In this document: positions 59,022-64,000 of the stretch, piece after piece | Numbering within the stretch: position 1 is the stretch's first letter | Layout of the letters: the number at the start of each line of letters is the position of its first letter | Source of the DNA: Cochliopodium minus | Taxonomy: Eukaryota; Discosea; Himatismenida; Cochliopodiidae | DNA: 64,000 nucleotides | Direction: 5' to 3' | Assembly (NCBI GenBank): GCA_024220525.1 | Contig: JAMYWO010000099.1 | Coordinates: 66,442 to 130,441 of the forward strand | Program-made: the position numbers and the translations under genes | Notes under the pieces: generated by a model | What the model was told of the DNA's origin: nothing | The model's database searches: none | Seen by the model: only the letters and a program-made list of their open reading frames with translations

Positions 59022-60779
59022 TTAAATAAAATAATCAGGAATTTCTTTGATGGAATCATTTTTGGGAACCTTTCTTTCACTTTCAGGAGCAGCTTCATAT
59101 ACATTAAATTTCTTTTCACTTGATTTCTCAGAGATCTCCAAAATAGAGGCGACATTGCCACAACGATAACAATAATTAGGTGCACTCCAAATGGTACTGA
59201 AGGTGTCATTAAAAAGAACTTGGAATCCATCCATACAAAGTTGATGCGCTCTAAAAAAAATAAAAAATAATTAAAAAAAAAATGTAAAATAATTTTAAAT
59301 TATTATAAATAATGAAAACAAAAAAAAAATTAAAAATTTTAATTTATTCTTACCTTACAATTTGTTCAAAACCATTAGTTTCGAGAAACTTCTGGACGAT
59401 GTCACCTCCAAACAAAAACCCTGCACCTCTTTGGGATGTTTGCCAACCTTGTTTGTTAGGCTCAGGGTCACTCCACAACAAATCAGTTAAACTACCTATT
59501 AAAAAAATAAAAAACAAAAAAATTAAAAAAAATTTAAAAAAAAGAATATATTAAAAAAAAAAATTAAAAAAAAATTCAAAAAAAAATTGAATATAATTTT
59601 TAAATTGAATATAATTTTTAAATTGAAGAACTTATATATATATATATAAACTTTAAAATAAAAAGATGATAAAAATAATATAGAAAAAAATTGTTCACCT
59701 TCGTGTGGTACTTCTTGGAATCTATCTAAAACACGAATTTGATCCAATGAATGTACAGTAGGAGACAAACCACCATGGATGGCGAATATTTTGTTGTCGA
59801 TGACAGCGGAGAGGGTGAGGTAATCGAACATGTCTGTGAAGTATTTCCATACATTGGAGTTTCCGTATTTTCTGCAACATTCTCCATAGAACCCATACAC
59901 TTGAGTAACTTGTCTACTTTCTTTTTTTTTGAAATTAAAATTGAAAAAAAATCCATAAAAAATTTATCATAATAATTTGACAATGAATTTTTTATCTTGC
60001 AAGATAGATTTTGACAATTCATATTTTTAACTTATATATTCTAATTTTATATTTTATTGAGAAATCAGATCTATCATTGTTGATATCCTCATTTTGCTTT
60101 ATCAAATTTTTATATGAACATTTCTCATAAAGTGATTCTTTCAAATTATCATAATTTGAAGGGATTTTAAAATCAAATCCTTATTTTTTACAATATTTTT
60201 GATTATTCAAATGAAAAGTTTGAAATGAATATATTTTGAAAATTTTAAATTATTTCATATTTTTGATTGATCTTTCTCATTATGGATTGCATTCTTATTC
60301 ATTTTATTATCTATTATTTACCATGATTTCCTCTCAATAAAGTTACTCTTGTTGGATATCTTAATTTTAAACAAACCAATAAAGTGATGGTCTCAACACT
60401 ATAATATCCTCTATCAACATAATCCCCCTATTGCATATTAATTCAACAATAAAAAATTTATAATTTAAATAAGAAATCAAATACCAAAAATAGATAATTA
60501 GTATCTGGAGTGAATCCTCCAACCCTCATCATTTCCAATACATCATAAAATTGTCCATGCAAATCACCAACAACAGTAATGGGGGATGAAAGGTGGACCA
60601 CATTAGATTCATATACAAGAATATCTTTCAATCTGGAACATAATTCCTTTATATTTGCTTCGCTTAATAATTCACAATTCAATGATTTTTCGATACATCT
60701 TTTAAAATATAGAAAAATAAATTTATATTGGATAATGTAAAAAGGAATGAATTTTACTTGTCAAGATCTAATGACATTT
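59022..60779 (-). CDS. PPP-family Ser/Thr phosphatase catalytic subunit, PP2A/PP4 group
   Basis: Start at ATG 60779 ([20 protein letters not shown]), with a first exon of 20 nt. Six further exons give about 300-310 residues, the normal size. Metal and catalytic motifs are all present: [80 protein letters not shown] and [28 protein letters not shown] and the C-terminal IPDYFI resemble PP2A, PP4 and PP6; the end differs from the strictly conserved PDYFL of PP2A by its last residue. GDLHGQF replaces the usual GDIHGQF. A cytosolic/nuclear protein phosphatase that would act with regulatory subunits. The tail just before the end ([20 protein letters not shown]) is specific. Confidence 0.92.
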
Positions 60780-61012
60780 TTGAATTGAGCTTTTTGATTT
60801 ATTTGACAATTTTTTTTTTTTTCCAAGATATTCTCTCACAGCTTCTTTAAAGATCAACAAAACCAAAAAAAGACGTCTTTGAAAAAAAAACAAAATTTGG
60901 AGGAGAAAATTTCAATTTATTTCATTAATTCAATGTTTTTTTTTTGAAAACAAAAACCACTATTAAAATATAAAATTAAAACCCTGGTTTGTTTAAAAAA
61001 GAATAAATAGGT

Positions 61013-62306
61013 TTAAATGTCATCAAGGTTTGTTCCAGTTTTGAGGATAGGAGGAGAACTTTGTCTTCTGGCAGATCTTGGTCTCTTAGCCTTTCTACCA
61101 CTACCAAAAGCAACGAGGGTGACCTCGAAAATCATATCAGTACCAGGAGGAATATCAGGAGGGTGACCTAAAAAGAAAAAAGATAAAAAAGATTATCAAA
61201 AAATGATCAATATGGATCGATATCAATAAATATTAAGAACATTCTCAGAAACAGATTGATTGATAGTTATTGAATTTTTTTTTGAATAATTTAATTTTTA
61301 CCTTCTTCACCGTATGCAAGTTCGGCAGGAATGTACATTACTCTTCTTCCACCTTGAGTCATTTTTAGGATACCATTGTCAAGTCCCTCAATCACCTCTT
61401 TGCGGCCAACAGTGAAAGTATAGGTGTTGTGTCTTCCAGTAGAGTCAAAAACAAGACCATTGCTTGCAAATCTTCCCTCGTATCTGATTCTCAATTGACT
61501 TCCTTTTCTTGCTTTCTTTGGTCCCTTTCCTTCAATCACATCCACATAAAAAATTTCGTGCTCTCCTACTCTTATTGTTTTCATGTCATTTGGAGAAATA
61601 CCATTTTTAGAGAATATTTTGGCCATTGGATCATTGGAGGTATCATTGTTATTATTGTTATCATTGTTTTTTTCTTTATTTTTTTTATTTTTATCATTTT
61701 CATGTGATTCTTCATTTTTTCTCTTTTTATCATTTGTTTTCTCATTTAATTCCTTCTTATCTTTTTTTTTCAATTGTTTTTTATTCTCCTCTGAAGATTC
61801 TTCCTCGGAATCATTCATCTCTCGTATCTTATTTCTCAATTTTTTGCTGTTAAATTCATCATCATAATCGTCCTTCTCTTCATCATAATCATCATCATCA
61901 TTCTCTCCAAATTGTCCATTATCCTCTCCATCTTCATCATCTTCCATCTCTTGCATGATATAATTTCCCGTTAAATAAATAGAAGCATCCCCCTTTACCA
62001 TAAATTCCAATTCTACTTTAGGATCAAAGGTGATATCCAATATACAATTTTCAGTGGTGGATGATCTCAAATTACATAAGGTTATCCACTCTTGAGATTT
62101 TCCTATTTTTACATTGAGTGAATTACGGTTTGTATTATTGGTATCCCCCAAAGTTACTTGAGATAATCTCAATATTTGAACAGGGAGAATTTTGAGGTTC
62201 TCTTTAGGAGATACTTTCTGGGCTTTTGAAAAAAAAGATAAATGGAATTGAAAAGGAAATTCTTCTTAAGAAGATTTTTACCAAAAATCAATTGATTAAT
62301 ATACAT
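61013..62306 (-). CDS. Nuclear FKBP-type peptidyl-prolyl isomerase
   Basis: Three exons: 62306 to about 62287, about 62224-61303, and about 61168-61013. The start MYINQLIFAQKVSPKENLKI and LRLSQVTLGDTN look like the nucleoplasmin-like N-terminal domain of Fpr3/Fpr4/FKBP39-type proteins. Long Asp/Glu-rich and Lys-rich stretches follow (residues about 85-195). The C-terminal FKBP domain has GKGPKKARKGSQLRIRYEGR, FDSTGRHNTYTFTVGRKEVI, EGLDNGILKMTQGGRRVMYI, PAELAYGEEGHPPDIPPGTD and MIFEVTLVAF, with the main active-site residues (Tyr, Phe, Asp, Val-Ile). It ends in a basic tail KRPRSARRQSSPP. Histone-chaperone and proline isomerase activity on chromatin is expected from the family. Confidence 0.9.
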
Positions 62307-62432
62307 TTAATTTGTATTCTGGATCGATTTTTTTTTTATAATTTATTTTTGATTCTTGAATATTTATTAATATAATTAATTAATAATATAAAAGAAAATC
62401 ATGTCAAAAACTTTTTATTGAAACAGGGAAAT

Positions 62433-63867
62433 TTAATTGAGAGTTTCAGCAAAGATCTTGTTCAAGTCAAGAAAAGTGAACTGACGATCATAAGCATCCA
62501 AATAACCACCAACAGTGTGATTGGCAGCAAAAGAGACATAAATGTGCAAGTTAGTCAAATCATAATAAGCAGCATGATTGGATCCTAAATAAAAAAGAAA
62601 AAAAGAAATATTAAATTTATTTAATATTAAAAAAAATAAAAACAAAAATAATTTTTATTACCAGATTTTTCCACAGCAGTCAAATATTGAATTCCGACTT
62701 GAGGAGTCAATTTTCCGTAGTATTTGTTGATTTGGTCGGAGAGAACGATGTCATACGCAGGGCACAACCAATCCATACCCCAGTAGACGACGTTGCTGAT
62801 GCGAGGGTGGTAAGAAGTATGAGGCTCCATGTTTTGGTCATCAAAGACTTTCAAAGTGGAGTATGAATACTCAAAACCCCTGAATTTGTTTAACTTTCCA
62901 TCTCCAACACCCAAAATCTAAAATAAAAATAAAATTAAAAATTTTTATGATTTTTTAAAAGATAAGAAATGAAAAATTATAAATTTCAAAAAAAAAGTGA
63001 TAGATTTCTATATCAATAAGCAAAAAATAAATCAATTGAAAAATGATAAATTCCAAATATTTTTAAATTTAAAATGATAATTAAGAAATATTTTTACAAG
63101 ATCACAGGTTCTTTGTGCGTTGATCATTCTGGTAATAGAGTCATCAACAGTGTAATCGTATTGAAGAATATCTCTCAACAAAAAGATGAAAGGAACTCCA
63201 GCTCTGCTCTCATAGCCGAAACTAGCATCAGGATAGGTTACTCCGATTTCTGAGATTCCCAATTTAGTTTCTGAAACTCCAGTCAACCCACCGACAAATC
63301 CTGAGAAAAATAAAAAAAATGGAATAAAATAAAAAAATAAAAAAATAAAAAAAATAGAATAAAATAAAAAAATAAAAAAATGAAAAATAAAATGAAAAAT
63401 AAAAAAATGAAAAATGAAAAATGAAAAATAAAAAATAAAAATAAAAAAAACAAAAAAGAAAAATAAAAGCAAAAAATAATAAAAACAAATTTGATACATT
63501 TCTATGTAATTTTTTAAAATAAATAAGAATAAGTAAAAAAGTGATTAGAAAATTTACCCAACATTCCAATGTTTGCGAAAGCGTGTCCATAAGTTTCGTT
63601 GACTGGATGGTAAACGGTGATTGCAGAAAAGTCTCTGAATGGTCCTTTTAATTAATGAAAAATCAATTTAAAATTTAAAGTTAATTTCTTTTTTTTTTTT
63701 ATTTTTATTTGTTTTTTTTTTTTTATTTTTTGATCACCATCCATATCCCAATCTAATGCTCTGAATTGGAGAAGTTTTCCTGACCAGCTAGGATCTAAAG
63801 CAGGACCCCAAGCACCCATCATGGAACATTTACCTTGGGTCAAACCAGCAATCATATGTACTCTGAC
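62433..63867 (-). CDS. C45/dcd1-type Ntn hydrolase, N-terminal part beyond the window
   Basis: Exons on the minus strand: from 63867 (VRVHMIAGLTQGKCSMMGAW), then PFRDFSAITVYHPVNETYGH, GFVGGLTGVSETKLGISEIG, VGDGKLNKFRGFEYSYSTLK and SNHAAYYDLTNLHIYVSFAA, ending FAETLN at 62433. KCSMMGAWGPALDP followed by LLQFRALDWDMDG is the signature of Dictyostelium dcd1-like proteins, relatives of isopenicillin-N acyltransferase and acid ceramidase. The Cys of GKC would become the N-terminal nucleophile after self-cleavage. These are secreted or lysosomal amidases. WGMDWLCPAYDIVLSDQINK near the end is also a family feature. The 5' exons with signal peptide and prodomain lie to the right of the window. Confidence 0.85.
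63302..63478. repeat. AAAAAT-type low-complexity intron
   Basis: The intron between two exons of the Ntn hydrolase gene is almost wholly AAAAAT/GAAAAAT repeats, the complement of the T-rich intron repeats seen in plus-strand genes. It gives false Phe/Tyr-rich frames. Confidence 0.8.
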
Positions 63868-64000
63868 CTAATGTTTAAAGAAAATAAAAAAAAGTTAATT
63901 CTTGTAATTTGTTGAAATATTTATTAATTTGAATTCTTTTATATCTTTAATCGATCATTTTTACTAACAAATTTTCAATATTCAAATTTTTATACTATAA

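Overview
This window is AT-rich eukaryotic nuclear DNA, probably from a free-living amoeboid protist (Amoebozoa-, Heterolobosea- or Anaeramoeba-like; the sequence alone does not settle which). The signs are dense short GT-AG introns full of T-runs and TTTTTA-type repeats, exons clearly richer in GC than introns, Asn-rich proteins, and a typical amoeba gene set: RhoGAP, BAR-PH-ArfGAP-ankyrin, myotubularin, kinesin, LRR, F-box and SH3 proteins. The gene models given here are my own splicings by eye. Where a reading frame, a GT..AG pair and a conserved motif agree, I trust the junction. Several genes use very small exons of 7, 10, 11, 14, 14, 15 and 24 nt.  Layout, 0-9 kb: an endonuclease/exonuclease/phosphatase-fold enzyme (170-1266), then a 14-exon polytopic membrane protein that resembles a bacterial membrane family (1432-5781). 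After that comes a patchwork: an antisense fragment of replication factor C large subunit (5956-6522), an orphan plus-strand exon (6809-6945), a one-base N gap (7041), about 1.1 kb of GC-rich bacterial DNA (7042 to about 8157) with an ABC transporter ATPase, and a RhoGAP gene that has lost its 5' end. This stretch is most likely an assembly chimera, not an integration.  9-31 kb: a four-helix membrane protein with an 11-nt exon, an eight-helix membrane protein, an F-box exon, a type II membrane protein with GLUG-like repeats, a gene-poor block of 3.2 kb with strong palindromes, a large BAR-PH-ArfGAP-ANK gene on the minus strand, an ankyrin protein, and a PH protein with an unrecognised C-terminal region.  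32-50 kb: the 3' part of a divergent actin after a second gap, a methyltransferase of a type I associate with giant DNA viruses, complete cytosolic leucyl-tRNA synthetase, a PTPMT1-like phosphatase with two adjacent microexons, a small P-loop kinase, an active-type myotubularin with a likely GC-AG intron, a kinesin-1-like motor ending in a PH domain, and an LRR/coiled-coil/zinc protein.  50-64 kb: an F-box gene and two damaged paralogues of it around two more gaps, an SH3 protein cut by a gap, an LRR fragment, an Asn-rich nuclear-looking protein, a PP2A/PP4-type phosphatase catalytic subunit, a nuclear FKBP, and a C45/dcd1-type Ntn hydrolase that runs off the right edge. Many products act in phosphoinositide, Rho/Arf and cytoskeletal signalling. 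Neighbouring genes show no operon-like relation. All four N gaps sit in low-complexity DNA and each cuts or abuts a gene, so local order across them should not be taken as proven.
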